From assembly GCF_001456935.1 (NCBI RefSeq), contig NZ_KQ758492.1, positions 1 to 58,457 on the forward strand: a DNA stretch of 58,457 bases, read 5' to 3'. The position numbers were made by a program, and so were the translations under genes. The DNA is from [Bacillus] enclensis. GTDB lineage: Bacteria > Bacillota > Bacilli > Bacillales > Bacillaceae_B. A model generated the notes under the pieces. It had not been told where the DNA came from, did not search any database, and worked only from the letters and a program-made list of their open reading frames with translations. This document shows, one piece after another, positions 30,262 to 37,932 of the stretch; position 1 is the stretch's first letter; every line of letters starts with the position of its first letter.

Positions 30262-30291
30262 TGTATAGAACTTCTAAGATGTAAGATACTA
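30262..30291 (+). promoter_or_regulatory. Sigma-G promoter of spoVT
   Basis: TGTATA (30262-30267), 17-bp spacer, GATACTA (30285-30291; consensus CATACTA). spoVT is a sigma-G gene in B. subtilis. Confidence 0.7.
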
Positions 30292-30372
30292 AACTCAACA
30301 ATGGCAAAGTATTCAAACCAAATGGATGCCTTGCTAAATAAAAATCATCTGATGAAAGTGAGGCAACTATAG

Positions 30373-30909
30373 ATGAAAGCAACTGGAATTGTTCGTCGTA
30401 TTGATGATTTAGGACGCGTTGTTATTCCGAAAGAAATCCGCAGGACGTTAAGGATCCGCGAGGGAGATCCCCTTGAGATCTTTGTAGACCGCGACGGGGA
30501 AGTCATCTTGAAGAAATACTCTCCGATCAGCGAACTGAGTGATTTCGCGAAGGAATATGCAGAAGCATTATACGACAGCTTGGGAAGTGCCGTCCTGATC
30601 TGTGACCGCGATGCAGTTATCGCGATTGCCGGTGCATCGAAGAAAGAGTATTTGAACAAAAATGTCAGCGAATTGATTGAAAAGGTCATGGATGACCGTA
30701 CATCATTCCTGCACACGCAGCAAGGACAAGCCGAGCTTGTCGATGGACATGAAGAAGACCTGAATTCTTATACGATCGCTCCGATTGTAGCAAACGGAGA
30801 CCCGATCGGGGCCGTGACGATTTTCTCAAAGGATCGTACGGTTGGCGAAGTGGAACAAAAGGCAGTGGAAACGGCAGCTGGCTTCTTGGCAAGACAGATG
30901 GAATCATAA
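30373..30909 (+). CDS. spoVT: Stage V sporulation regulator SpoVT
   Basis: A 178-residue forespore transcription factor that tunes sigma-G genes. N-terminal AbrB-type swapped-hairpin domain (MKATGIVRRIDDLGRVVIPK to KKYSP, ~1-50), closely similar to AbrB encoded at 8.7 kb; C-terminal GAF domain (~56-178). Start ATG 30373; the ribosome site is GTGAGGC. Monocistronic, with a terminator after the stop. Confidence 0.97.
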   Translation: MKATGIVRRIDDLGRVVIPKEIRRTLRIREGDPLEIFVDRDGEVILKKYSPISELSDFAKEYAEALYDSLGSAVLICDRDAVIAIAGASKKEYLNKNVSELIEKVMDDRTSFLHTQQGQAELVDGHEEDLNSYTIAPIVANGDPIGAVTIFSKDRTVGEVEQKAVETAAGFLARQMES

Positions 30910-30910
30910 T

Positions 30911-30947
30911 GCAGAGGGAGTGGCAGCCGCCACTCTCCTTTTTTTCT
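30911..30947 (+). terminator. Terminator of spoVT
   Basis: Stem GGGAGTGGC / GCCACTCTCC around AGCC, followed by a T-run. Confidence 0.85.
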
Positions 30948-30960
30948 TCTTTCAATCATC

Positions 30961-30997
30961 CTCTGAAAGCGAAGTCTTGCACGGTATCTGTCAGCGA
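30961..30997. repeat. Remnant of outer repeat right arm
   Basis: CTGAAAGCGAAGTCTTGCAC followed by GGTATCTGTCAGCG matches the right-arm end with changes. No left arm is visible. Confidence 0.5.
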
Positions 30998-31070
30998 CTT
31001 ATGATAAAATAAACTTAATTTCTACATAACCGGTTCAATGGAAGTTTCACATGGAAAGGCAGGAAGCTCG

Positions 31071-32693
31071 TTGAGGAAGCAATACTCCTCCAAGCAATTT
31101 CTCAAAGGCGCCATGGTATTGACAGTGGCTGCGCTCGTGACCAAAATATTGAGCGCCGTCTACCGGGTCCCTTTTCAGAATATCGTTGGAGACATCGGAT
31201 TTTATATATATCAGCAGGTTTATCCTTTCTATGGGATCGCGATCGCGTTATCCACTTACGGGTTTCCTGTTATCATTTCAAAGCTTGTTGCGGAGAAGCT
31301 TGAGGAGAATGATGAGGAAGGTGCGAAGGACGCTGCCCTGACATCTTTTCTTTTTTTGTGTATCACAGGCTTGGTTTGGTTCATGGCCGTCTTTTTCGGT
31401 GCAGGCATGATCGCGGGGTGGATGGGGGACCCGCATCTCAAGCCTCTCATCCAGGTCATTTCGCTGTCCTTCTTGCTCCTCCCCCCGCTGTCGGCCCTGA
31501 GGGGGTATTACCAGGGGAAAGAAGATATGCTCCCGACTGCCGTTTCGCAGGTGGCGGAACAGAGTTTCAGGGTGGTCACCATCCTGGTGTTCTCCGTCAT
31601 TCTGGTCGGTCAGGGACAATCATTATACACGGTCGGAAAGGGTGCATTATTCGGGTCGATCACCGGCGGGATTGCGGCGGTCATCGTGCTGATTTTCTTC
31701 CAGGCATTGAAAAAGGAAAAGAAGCTGTCATCAGGGATCTTTACACTTTCGAAAGATTATCTTTCCATTTGGAAACGGCTGTTGAAAGACGGTACGGCAA
31801 TCTGTGTGAGCGCCATGCTGCTGATTCTTCTTCAATTCATCGATTCATTGAACGTGTATGCGTTATTGACTTCTTCCGGGATGGAAGAAAGTGCGGCCAA
31901 GGCGTGGAAAGGGATCTATGACCGCGGACAGCCTTTTGTGCAGCTGGGGAATGTGGTTGCCACATCGATTTCCCTCACCATTGTCCCTCTTGTTACAAGT
32001 GCGTATATCGGTAAAAAAGAATCACTCGTAAGGGAATACAGTCAATTGTCACTGAAGATCAGCATCATCATCGGATTCGCCGCATCGCTTGGCCTGATCA
32101 ATCTCATTGTCCCGACGAATACGATGCTGTTCGAAAATGCAGAAGGTTCCGGTGTCATTGCCGTTTTTTGCATCTCGATTTTTTTCAGCTGCCTGATCCT
32201 GACGTTTGCAGGGATTTTTCAGGGAATCGGAAAGATTTATTTTCCGGCGTATTGCATCATTGCAGGGGTTCTGCTTAAATATGCGGGCAACGCCGTCCTT
32301 GTCCCTTCGTTCGGCACGATGGGAGCGTCCCTATCAACCGTCATTTCCCTGGCAGTGATCACGGTGCTGATGGTGTTCCAGTTAAAAAAACTTTTTCCGA
32401 TAAGGCTGATCGATCCCTCCTTTTATTTGACGCTTTTAGCGAGCGGTGCTGCAATGACGGCTGTTCTGCAGGGACTTATGTATCTGTACGTCCTGATGTT
32501 GAACGCCGGGATGCCGGAGCGTCCGTTGTCGGTTGTCTTCTCTTTAGGGGGAGTGATGACCGGCGGAGCGGTGTTTATGATTGTGCTTCTGAGAGGGAAT
32601 GTCCTTAGTGAGGATGAAATCGGTTTTCTGCCGTTCGGAAGCAAGTGGGTCCGGCTGTTGGGGAAAATCCAGCCAATTTCAAAAAGAAGATAG
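31071..32693 (+). CDS. yabM: MOP-superfamily polysaccharide/lipid flippase YabM (SpoVB-like)
   Basis: A ~540-residue integral membrane protein of the MurJ/SpoVB/Wzx group with about 14 transmembrane segments spread along its length. The N-terminal basic segment is followed by FLKGAMVLTVAALVTKILSA and VYRVPFQNIVGD, typical of the family. YabM is sometimes called an alternative lipid II flippase-like protein, but its substrate is not settled. The start is uncertain: TTG 31071 has AGGCAGGAAG upstream, while in-frame ATGs at 31038 and 31050 lack a ribosome site. yabN follows 9 bp downstream, then rqcP. Confidence 0.88.
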   Translation: MRKQYSSKQFLKGAMVLTVAALVTKILSAVYRVPFQNIVGDIGFYIYQQVYPFYGIAIALSTYGFPVIISKLVAEKLEENDEEGAKDAALTSFLFLCITGLVWFMAVFFGAGMIAGWMGDPHLKPLIQVISLSFLLLPPLSALRGYYQGKEDMLPTAVSQVAEQSFRVVTILVFSVILVGQGQSLYTVGKGALFGSITGGIAAVIVLIFFQALKKEKKLSSGIFTLSKDYLSIWKRLLKDGTAICVSAMLLILLQFIDSLNVYALLTSSGMEESAAKAWKGIYDRGQPFVQLGNVVATSISLTIVPLVTSAYIGKKESLVREYSQLSLKISIIIGFAASLGLINLIVPTNTMLFENAEGSGVIAVFCISIFFSCLILTFAGIFQGIGKIYFPAYCIIAGVLLKYAGNAVLVPSFGTMGASLSTVISLAVITVLMVFQLKKLFPIRLIDPSFYLTLLASGAAMTAVLQGLMYLYVLMLNAGMPERPLSVVFSLGGVMTGGAVFMIVLLRGNVLSEDEIGFLPFGSKWVRLLGKIQPISKRR

Positions 32694-32702
32694 GAGAGTC
32701 TT

Positions 32703-34169
32703 ATGAATACGATTACGGTTGTCGGCCTCGGAGCCGGGGATTTGGAGCAGCTGCCTCTGGGCGTCTATCGTCTTATTAAAGGCAGTGAAACGCTATTTTT
32801 ACGTACAAAGGAACATCCTGTGGTCAATGATTTAACTGCAGAAGGAGTGGAGTTCCATTCTTTTGATGAAATATATGAAAAGCATGACCGGTTTGAAGAA
32901 GTATATGAAGAAATTACACAGATTCTTGTCTCACAGGCTGAAAAGGGACCGATCGTTTATGCCGTGCCGGGTCATCCGCTTGTAGCTGAAAAAACGGTAC
33001 AGCTTCTGCTCGAGCTTCAGCAGGAAGGCAAGATCGACGTAAAGGTCGGCGGAGGACAAAGCTTTATCGATGCCCTCTTTGCATCGGTGGGGGCCGACCC
33101 GATCGACGGTTTTCAATTATTGGATGGGACGAGTCTGAGGCTTCAGGACATCCATATGAACCAGCAGCTCATCATCGGTCAGGTGTATGACGGCTTCATC
33201 GCTTCCGAAGTAAAGCTTACCCTGATGGAACTGTATCCGTACGATTATGAGGTCATGCTGGTAACCGCTGCTGGCAGTAAAGATGAACAAGTGGAGAGAA
33301 TCCCTCTTGTAGAACTGGACCGCACCGCGGGTCTCAGTAATCTGACAAGCCTTTATGTGCCGGCAGTCAAGGGGATGGAGGATTCCTTCAAGCAATATGG
33401 TACGCTGCGGGAGATCATCTCAACTCTTCGCGGGCCGGACGGGTGTCCCTGGGATAAGGAACAGACACACCAATCATTGAAAAAGTACCTGATTGAAGAA
33501 ACCTATGAACTACTGGAAGCAATCGATGAAGATGATATCGATCATATTGTCGAAGAGCTTGGTGACGTCCTCCTCCAAGTGATGCTGCACGCACAGATCG
33601 GGGAGGATGAAGGAATGTTCACGATGGAGGAAGTGATCGAGACGATCGCTTCCAAGATGGTGCGCCGTCATCCTCATGTGTTCGGTACAGTGGAAGTGGA
33701 AGATGCAGAACAGGTCACAGCGAACTGGGATAAAATCAAGCAGCAGGAAAAAGGCGGAGTGGAAGGACAGGAACCGATGCTCAAAAATACGGCCAAGGGA
33801 ATGCCTGCCCTCCTAAAAGCATATGAATATCAGAAAAAGGCTGCCAAGGTCGGTTTCGACTGGCCGGATGCAAAGGGAGCCTGGGATAAAGTATGGGAAG
33901 AGTTGAAGGAATTTGAGAGTGAAGTGGAGAAGAGTAGTGAAACGGCGATAAAGAAAGAATTCGGTGACATTCTTTTTGCTCTTGTCAATGTTGCACGCTT
34001 CTATAAGATTTTTCCTGAGGAAGCGCTCGCGATGACAAATTCGAAGTTTTACCGCCGTTTTTCTTATGTGGAAGAAAAAGTCCACAGCTCGGGGAAGACC
34101 TTTGATGATTTCACGCTGGAAGAACTCGATTCCTTCTGGAATGAAGCGAAAAACAAAAATATCGGGTAG
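32703..34169 (+). CDS. yabN: Fused tetrapyrrole methylase / MazG NTP pyrophosphohydrolase YabN
   Basis: A 488-residue two-domain protein. The N-terminal ~220 residues are a tetrapyrrole (corrin/porphyrin) methylase-like domain (VVGLGAGDLEQLP, VYAVPGHPLVAE, VGGGQSFIDALF). The C-terminal half (~235-488) has two MazG modules with the Mg-binding EETYELLEAI and EELGDVLLQVMLHAQ, then EFGDILFALVN. MazG domains hydrolyse (d)NTPs to NMPs; the fused arrangement is standard in Bacillus. Sits between a flippase and the RqcP gene, as in B. subtilis. Confidence 0.94.
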   Translation: MNTITVVGLGAGDLEQLPLGVYRLIKGSETLFLRTKEHPVVNDLTAEGVEFHSFDEIYEKHDRFEEVYEEITQILVSQAEKGPIVYAVPGHPLVAEKTVQLLLELQQEGKIDVKVGGGQSFIDALFASVGADPIDGFQLLDGTSLRLQDIHMNQQLIIGQVYDGFIASEVKLTLMELYPYDYEVMLVTAAGSKDEQVERIPLVELDRTAGLSNLTSLYVPAVKGMEDSFKQYGTLREIISTLRGPDGCPWDKEQTHQSLKKYLIEETYELLEAIDEDDIDHIVEELGDVLLQVMLHAQIGEDEGMFTMEEVIETIASKMVRRHPHVFGTVEVEDAEQVTANWDKIKQQEKGGVEGQEPMLKNTAKGMPALLKAYEYQKKAAKVGFDWPDAKGAWDKVWEELKEFESEVEKSSETAIKKEFGDILFALVNVARFYKIFPEEALAMTNSKFYRRFSYVEEKVHSSGKTFDDFTLEELDSFWNEAKNKNIG

Positions 34170-34182
34170 GGGAGTTTTATAG

Positions 34183-34461
34183 ATGGTATCAATGAGATTG
34201 GATAAATACTTAAAAGTGTCCAGATTGATCAAAAGAAGGACGCTTGCGAAAGAAATAGCAGATCAGGGGAGGATCCTGGTCAACGGCACCCAGGCGAAAG
34301 CAAGCTCTAATGTAAAAGTCGGGGATGAGCTCAGTGTGAGGTTTGGACAAAAAGTGATGAGGGTAAAGATTGAGAGGCTTCTTGATACGACCAAGAAAGA
34401 AGAGGCGAGCAGTCTATACTCCGTCCTTTCCGAAGAACGGATCAAAGAGGAATCGGAGTAA
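34183..34461 (+). CDS. rqcP: Ribosome quality control factor RqcP (YabO)
   Basis: A 92-residue S4-domain (Hsp15-like) RNA-binding protein. In B. subtilis RqcP binds the 50S-peptidyl-tRNA complex and works with RqcH to add Ala tails to stalled chains. The S4 core MRLDKYLKVSRLIKRRTLAK to ADQGRILVNG is clear. ATG 34183 has AGGGGAG 8 nt upstream; ATG 34192 (MRLDKYLK) matches the family N terminus but is 17 nt from the ribosome site. Confidence 0.93.
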   Translation: MVSMRLDKYLKVSRLIKRRTLAKEIADQGRILVNGTQAKASSNVKVGDELSVRFGQKVMRVKIERLLDTTKKEEASSLYSVLSEERIKEESE

Positions 34462-34497
34462 GCTGGCTTTCTTTTTGTTCTAAAATCCCCTTGTCCA

Positions 34498-34506
34498 CAT
34501 ACATAT
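34498..34506 (+). promoter_or_regulatory. Possible sigma-E -10 of yabPQ with inverted repeat
   Basis: CATACATAT at 34498-34506 resembles the sigma-E -10 (CATACANT), but I see no convincing -35. Directly after, ATAGTACAA-AGC-TTGTACTAT (34505-34525) is a perfect 9-bp inverted repeat that could be an operator or RNA hairpin. Confidence 0.35.
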
Positions 34507-34545
34507 AGTACAAAGCTTGTACTATGTGAATGTGAGGGATAAAAG

Positions 34546-34848
34546 ATGAACCAATACTATGATGGAAACAAAGACAAGACTTCTTACCAGGAACATGATG
34601 TCATCATGAGAGGCAGGAAGCTTCTCGATATTACAGGCGTTAAACAGGTGGAAAGCTTTGATAATGAAGAATTCCTGCTTGAAACGGTCATGGGCATCCT
34701 GTCTGTCCGGGGGCAGAACTTGCAAATGAAAAACCTGGATGTCGATAAGGGGATCGTCTCGATTAAAGGAAAGGTGTTTGACCTGATTTATCTGGACGAG
34801 CACAATTCGGAGAAAGCTAAAGGACTCTTTAGCAAGCTGTTTCGATGA
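34546..34848 (+). CDS. yabP: Spore coat/cortex protein YabP
   Basis: A 100-residue mother-cell sporulation protein of the YabP family (also YqfC), needed for spore formation in B. subtilis. The beta-rich core includes GRKLLDITGVKQVESFDNEE and FLLETVMGILSVRGQNLQMK, followed by the conserved LDVDKGIVSIKG. Start ATG 34546 follows GTGAGGGAT. Its TGA overlaps the yabQ ATG (ATGA), so the two are translationally coupled. Confidence 0.93.
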   Translation: MNQYYDGNKDKTSYQEHDVIMRGRKLLDITGVKQVESFDNEEFLLETVMGILSVRGQNLQMKNLDVDKGIVSIKGKVFDLIYLDEHNSEKAKGLFSKLFR

Positions 34849-35492
34849 CCCTGACGACCCAGTTTTACACCATGCTTTCAATGATCGGTATGGGAGCATT
34901 ATTTGGTGCGTCGCTGGATACGTACAACCGGTTTCTGAACAGGTCCCAGCGGAAGCGTTGGCTGGTATTCTTAAATGATCTGCTTTTTTGGATCTATCAG
35001 GCACTTGCCATTTTCTATATCCTGTTTTCCGTCAACTACGGGGAACTCCGTTTTTATATTTTCATCGCGCTTCTATGCGGGTTTGCCGGCTACCAGGCGC
35101 TGCTTAAACAAGCATATCTCCGCTTGCTGGAAAGACTGATCCTGTTTGTGATTTCACTTTATAATTTTTTCGTTTCCATGGTGAAAAAGCTGGTCTATTC
35201 GCCGATAAAATGGATAGTGGTACTGCTGATCACGCTCGTTCTTTCACTGGCGAAAGGGCTATGGAAAACCGCAGCATTCCTGTTTAAAATCGTTTATACC
35301 ATCCTTAAATGGATGTTTAAGCTCGTATGGAGTCCAATTTGGTGGATTCTTAAAGGTATTTGGAATTTATTGCCGAATTATCTTACAAAAAGAGTCGAGA
35401 AGTTATATAATAAAATGGCAGGAATAATGACGTTCAATATCAAAAAAATATATAGAGTCATAGAAAAGGTGAAAAAGCGCTTCAAGAAATAG
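34845..35492 (+). CDS. yabQ: Spore cortex biosynthesis membrane protein YabQ
   Basis: A 215-residue integral membrane protein required for cortex formation. Four to five hydrophobic segments lie in the first ~150 residues (for example MLSMIGMGALFGASLD, LLFWIYQALAIFYILFS, WIVVLLITLVLSLAKG); the C-terminal half is Trp-rich and basic (WMFKLVWSPIWWILKGIW). It overlaps yabP by 4 bp. A weak hairpin follows the stop (about 35473-35504). Confidence 0.93.
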   Translation: MTLTTQFYTMLSMIGMGALFGASLDTYNRFLNRSQRKRWLVFLNDLLFWIYQALAIFYILFSVNYGELRFYIFIALLCGFAGYQALLKQAYLRLLERLILFVISLYNFFVSMVKKLVYSPIKWIVVLLITLVLSLAKGLWKTAAFLFKIVYTILKWMFKLVWSPIWWILKGIWNLLPNYLTKRVEKLYNKMAGIMTFNIKKIYRVIEKVKKRFKK

Positions 35493-35536
35493 CGCCTTTT
35501 CCCTTTCTTGTCTTTAGTAAAAAAGGAGGTTTGGGA

Positions 35537-35911
35537 ATGAGGAAAAACGTTACGTCAATGGAAAATGAATATGTTCGTCATCAGGAGCATATACATAAGT
35601 CGTCATCGAAGAGAAAAAAACGTTTGGTCCGCAGATTATCCCTATTTTTTGTATTAGTGCTGGCAATTAGTGGATTTATGGTCTCGACTCTCATTTCCAG
35701 AGCCCAAATGTTAGAAGAAAAACGCGCGGAAAAAACACAGCTTGAAAATAAAATGGAACAGCTTAAAGATCACCAAAACGCCTTGGAAGAAGAGATTGTC
35801 AAGCTCAATGACGACGACTATATCGCCAAGCTAGCACGCCGCGATTACTTCTTATCCGACGATGGTGAAATTATATTCAATATCCCGGAACCGGAGAAAA
35901 AGAAAGAATAA
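35537..35911 (+). CDS. divIC: Cell division protein DivIC (FtsB-like)
   Basis: A 124-residue bitopic divisome protein that pairs with FtsL and DivIB. Basic cytoplasmic N terminus (SSSKRKKRLVRR), one transmembrane helix (LSLFFVLVLAISGFMVSTLI, ~37-56), then a coiled coil (~62-98) and the conserved DDYIAKLARRDYFLSDDGEI. Start ATG 35537 is 7 nt after GGAGGT; TTG 35531 is too close to it. Its terminator overlaps the yabR promoter. Confidence 0.95.
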   Translation: MRKNVTSMENEYVRHQEHIHKSSSKRKKRLVRRLSLFFVLVLAISGFMVSTLISRAQMLEEKRAEKTQLENKMEQLKDHQNALEEEIVKLNDDDYIAKLARRDYFLSDDGEIIFNIPEPEKKKE

Positions 35912-35912
35912 G

Positions 35913-35942
35913 AAGAGGTGTCTTATTGACACTCTTTTTTTT
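35913..35942 (+). terminator. Terminator of divIC
   Basis: Stem AGAGGTGTC / GACACTCT, loop TTATT, followed by a T-run. The right arm contains the -35 of the yabR promoter. Confidence 0.75.
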
Positions 35943-35955
35943 AATTGGCTATAAT
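35926..35955 (+). promoter_or_regulatory. Sigma-A promoter of yabR
   Basis: TTGACA (35926-35931), 18-bp spacer, TATAAT (35950-35955), both hexamers perfect. Confidence 0.8.
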
Positions 35956-36003
35956 ATATAGTAAGGTTTATCTTTTATAATTTTAAGGAGGAGCATTTCT
36001 TTT

Positions 36004-36426
36004 ATGTCAATCGAAGTAGGCAGCAAGTTACAGGGTAAGGTAACAGGCATTACAAATTTTGGAGCGTTCGTGGAGCTATCGGAAGGTTCAACTGGTTTGG
36101 TACACATTAGTGAGGTTGCAGACAATTACGTTAAGGATATCAACGAACACCTTAAAGTCGGTGACGAAGTAACGGTTAAAGTCATTAATGTAGAAAACGA
36201 TGGAAAGATCGGATTATCCATCCGTAAAGCCAAAGATCAGCCACAACGCCCGCAGCGCCAACAGCGCCCTCAGCGTCCGCGTAACAACAAACCGAATGAT
36301 ACGCGTACGAAAGAAAATTTCGAACAAAAGATGGCGCGCTTCCTGAAAGACAGTGAAGACCGTCTGTCATCTTTAAAGAAAAACACTGAATCGCGACGCG
36401 GCGGAAGAGGAGCGAAACGAGGCTAA
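36004..36426 (+). CDS. yabR: S1-domain RNA-binding protein YabR
   Basis: A 140-residue protein with one S1 domain (~1-75: VGSKLQGKVTGITNFGAFVE, GLVHISEVAD, VKVINVENDGKIGLSIRKA). It continues into a Gln/Pro/Arg-rich repeat (PQRPQRQQRPQRPR) and a basic Gly-rich tail. It belongs to the general stress protein 13 (YugI) group; B. subtilis YabR has no firmly assigned role. Start ATG 36004 follows AAGGAGGAGC. Confidence 0.9.
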   Translation: MSIEVGSKLQGKVTGITNFGAFVELSEGSTGLVHISEVADNYVKDINEHLKVGDEVTVKVINVENDGKIGLSIRKAKDQPQRPQRQQRPQRPRNNKPNDTRTKENFEQKMARFLKDSEDRLSSLKKNTESRRGGRGAKRG

Positions 36427-36464
36427 CTTGCTGTCTATTAACTCATATAGCAGGTTGTAAGACA

Positions 36465-36506
36465 GGGAACAGGCACATTCATTTTGAGTGTGCCTGTTTT
36501 TTTGTG
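36465..36506 (+). terminator. Terminator of yabR
   Basis: Stem ACAGGCACA(TTCA) / (TGAG)TGTGCCTGT with a T-run. Confidence 0.88.
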
Positions 36507-36540
36507 TGCAACTTTGTGTGAAGGGGAACGGTCATGGCGC

Positions 36541-36733
36541 GGTTATCGATTTTGATTTCGATAATACAGAAGCTTGATTGATCATAAAAAAGTCAATTCA
36601 ATAATAAGCAGGAAGGTATCGATCATATATTTTTTTTAAATAAGCTATTCGATAATAAAACTCGCTTTTTCAATAATAAAAGTTAAGAATTCGATAATAA
36701 AACTTTGATTTTCGATAATAAAGTCATCGTCTG
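36541..36733. repeat. Degenerate 21-bp-phased repeat array B
   Basis: CGATAAT or CAATAAT begins at 36650, 36671, 36692 and 36713 (period exactly 21). A second block at 36559, ~36579, 36599 and 36620 has 20-21 bp steps, separated by one 30-bp step. On the minus strand the unit is TTTTATTATCGAAWW plus variable bases, the same core as array A. It lies between yabR and the DinB-like gene. Confidence 0.72.
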
Positions 36734-36763
36734 GTTTTGGTTTTGAAGGAAAGTCGGGGACAT

Positions 36764-36812
36764 CTGCAGTATGTAGGGCAATGTCTCTCGGAAATACCCT
36801 AATATACTGCAG
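36764..36812. other. Intergenic inverted repeat
   Basis: CTGCAGTATGTAGGG (36764-36778) and CCCTAATATACTGCAG (36797-36812) form a near-perfect 15-16 bp stem with an 18-nt loop and no T-run. It may be a protein-binding palindrome, a folded RNA or a miniature element. Between array B and the DinB-like gene I see nothing else. Confidence 0.5.
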
Positions 36813-36931
36813 TAATACAGCTTTGAATGCAAAAAGCCGGCCAATATAAACAATTTTGATACTATAAAAAGGAGTTCTATTCCCCGCCACCGAATATATG
36901 TTTGTAAACAGACAAACGGGGTGGGGTTAAT

Positions 36932-37402
36932 ATGAATAGGGAAGAACTTCTCAATCATCATGACTATTTTATTTTGTGGATGAAGGAATTGAAGGATATA
37001 GAAGAGGCGAAATGGTTCGCACCGATGGAAGAAGGGAAATGGTCGATCGCTGCAAATGTTTCGCATATCATAAAATGGGATGCTTATCTTATTGAGAATA
37101 TACTGCCGAACCTGTCGGAAGGGGCTGTCCTTTCTGCATTTCCGGATTTCGACCCGTTTAACAGGGAAGCTGCAGAATATGCCCACGGCGGGGTCACCCA
37201 GGAACGGCTTCTGGAGGAGGGCATTGAAACGCGGAAGTCCATCCTTCATTTTATTGACGGCCTGGAGGAGTCGCAGCTGGGCCTATCCTTTGAAGTGGAT
37301 GACCATCACTATACACTGAGCGAGTTCTTTGACGATTTCATCTGGCATGACAAGCATCACCAGAAACAGATCGAAGAGACGCTTTGCAAAGAGAAGGCAT
37401 AA
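36932..37402 (+). CDS. DinB-like superfamily protein
   Basis: A 156-residue four-helix-bundle protein of the DinB/YfiT superfamily. Candidate metal ligands are His in NVSHIIKWD (~50) and the two His of WHDKHHQKQIEE (~139-147), spaced as in DinB_2 members. These enzymes include thiol-S-transferases (bacillithiol users), but many have no known activity, and none is claimed here. B. subtilis has no such gene at this position, so it is an insertion into the conserved order. Start ATG 36932 follows a GGGGTGGGG ribosome site. Terminator downstream is shared with the minus-strand tRNAs. Confidence 0.8.
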   Translation: MNREELLNHHDYFILWMKELKDIEEAKWFAPMEEGKWSIAANVSHIIKWDAYLIENILPNLSEGAVLSAFPDFDPFNREAAEYAHGGVTQERLLEEGIETRKSILHFIDGLEESQLGLSFEVDDHHYTLSEFFDDFIWHDKHHQKQIEETLCKEKA

Positions 37403-37403
37403 T

Positions 37404-37440
37404 AAAAAAGACTATCCGGAATCGGATAGTCTTTTTTATT
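37404..37440. terminator. Bidirectional terminator
   Basis: AAAAAAGACTATCCG / CGGATAGTCTTTTTT with loop GAAT: symmetric A- and T-runs let it end both the DinB-like gene (+) and the tRNA-Met/tRNA-Glu transcript (-). Confidence 0.88.
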
Positions 37441-37465
37441 GTTTACCTTCAGCGCCAAACTCAGT

Positions 37466-37487
37466 TTAGGGCGCTTCCGCTTTTCTA
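37466..37487 (-). repeat. Fragment of inner repeat end
   Basis: Minus strand AGAAAAGCGGAAGCGCC resembles the AGAAAAGCGGAAGGGC tip of the inner palindrome. It lies just downstream of tRNA-Glu on that strand. Confidence 0.45.
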
Positions 37488-37490
37488 ATA

Positions 37491-37562
37491 TGACCCGTAC
37501 GGGATTCGAACCCGTGTTACCGCCGTGAAAGGGCGGTGTCTTAACCGCTTGACCAACGGGCC
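37491..37562 (-). tRNA. tRNA-Glu (TTC)
   Basis: The minus strand reads GGCCCGTTGGTCAAGCGGTT at the 5' end, anticodon TTC (GAA at 37527-37529 on the plus strand), T-arm GGGTTCGAATCCC, acceptor ACGGGTC, and no encoded CCA (ATA follows). 72 nt. Located 10 bp downstream of tRNA-Met and transcribed with it. Confidence 0.96.
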
Positions 37563-37572
37563 TAAAAAAATA

Positions 37573-37649
37573 TGGTAGCGGCGGAGGGGATCGAACCCCC
37601 GACCTCACGGGTATGAACCGTACGCTCTAGCCAGCTGAGCTACACCGCC
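37573..37649 (-). tRNA. tRNA-Met (CAT), elongator
   Basis: The minus strand reads GGCGGTGTAGCTCAGCTGGC at the 5' end, anticodon CAT (ATG at 37613-37615 on plus), T-arm GGGGGTTCGATCCCC and an encoded CCA. The 5' G pairs with the acceptor end, unlike initiator tRNA, so it is the elongator type. B. subtilis has the same tRNA pair upstream of spoIIE. Confidence 0.94.
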
Positions 37650-37821
37650 ATATGTGTTTTAAGCACAAAATCTATAATACATACAAACAAAAATCTTGTC
37701 AACAGAATTTATAAAAAGAATTTGTCAAAATTCCTTCAAGTCAGTCTGCGTCTTGCGTATAGGAGCAAATTGGAAAAAAACACTCCGGTAGAGAGTGAAA
37801 TTATCAGAATATTATAACGTA

Positions 37822-37900
37822 TTCGCTAGAATGCCGTCGAAACATTCTTGGGCTTCATTCCCTCATTTTGACAAACTTCTGAACTTGTCCCATTTATACT
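37822..37900 (+). promoter_or_regulatory. Spo0A-activated sigma-A promoter of spoIIE
   Basis: TTGACA (37868-37873) and TATACT (37895-37900) are separated by 21 bp, the unusual spacing known for B. subtilis spoIIE and spoIIG that requires Spo0A~P. Near-consensus 0A boxes (TTCGNCA/TGNCGAA) lie at 37822-37828 (TTCGCTA), 37835-37841 (CGTCGAA) and over the -35 (TTTGACA), each one mismatch off. Confidence 0.75.
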
Positions 37901-37932
37901 AGACAAAAAAGTAAATGGGGAGTGTTTGTTAC

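Noticed and set aside
36645..36890. Minus-strand ORF through array B with FIIE-type repeats
   Set aside because: No ribosome site; the repetitive peptide comes from the DNA period. Similar frames elsewhere may be annotated as hypothetical proteins by mistake.
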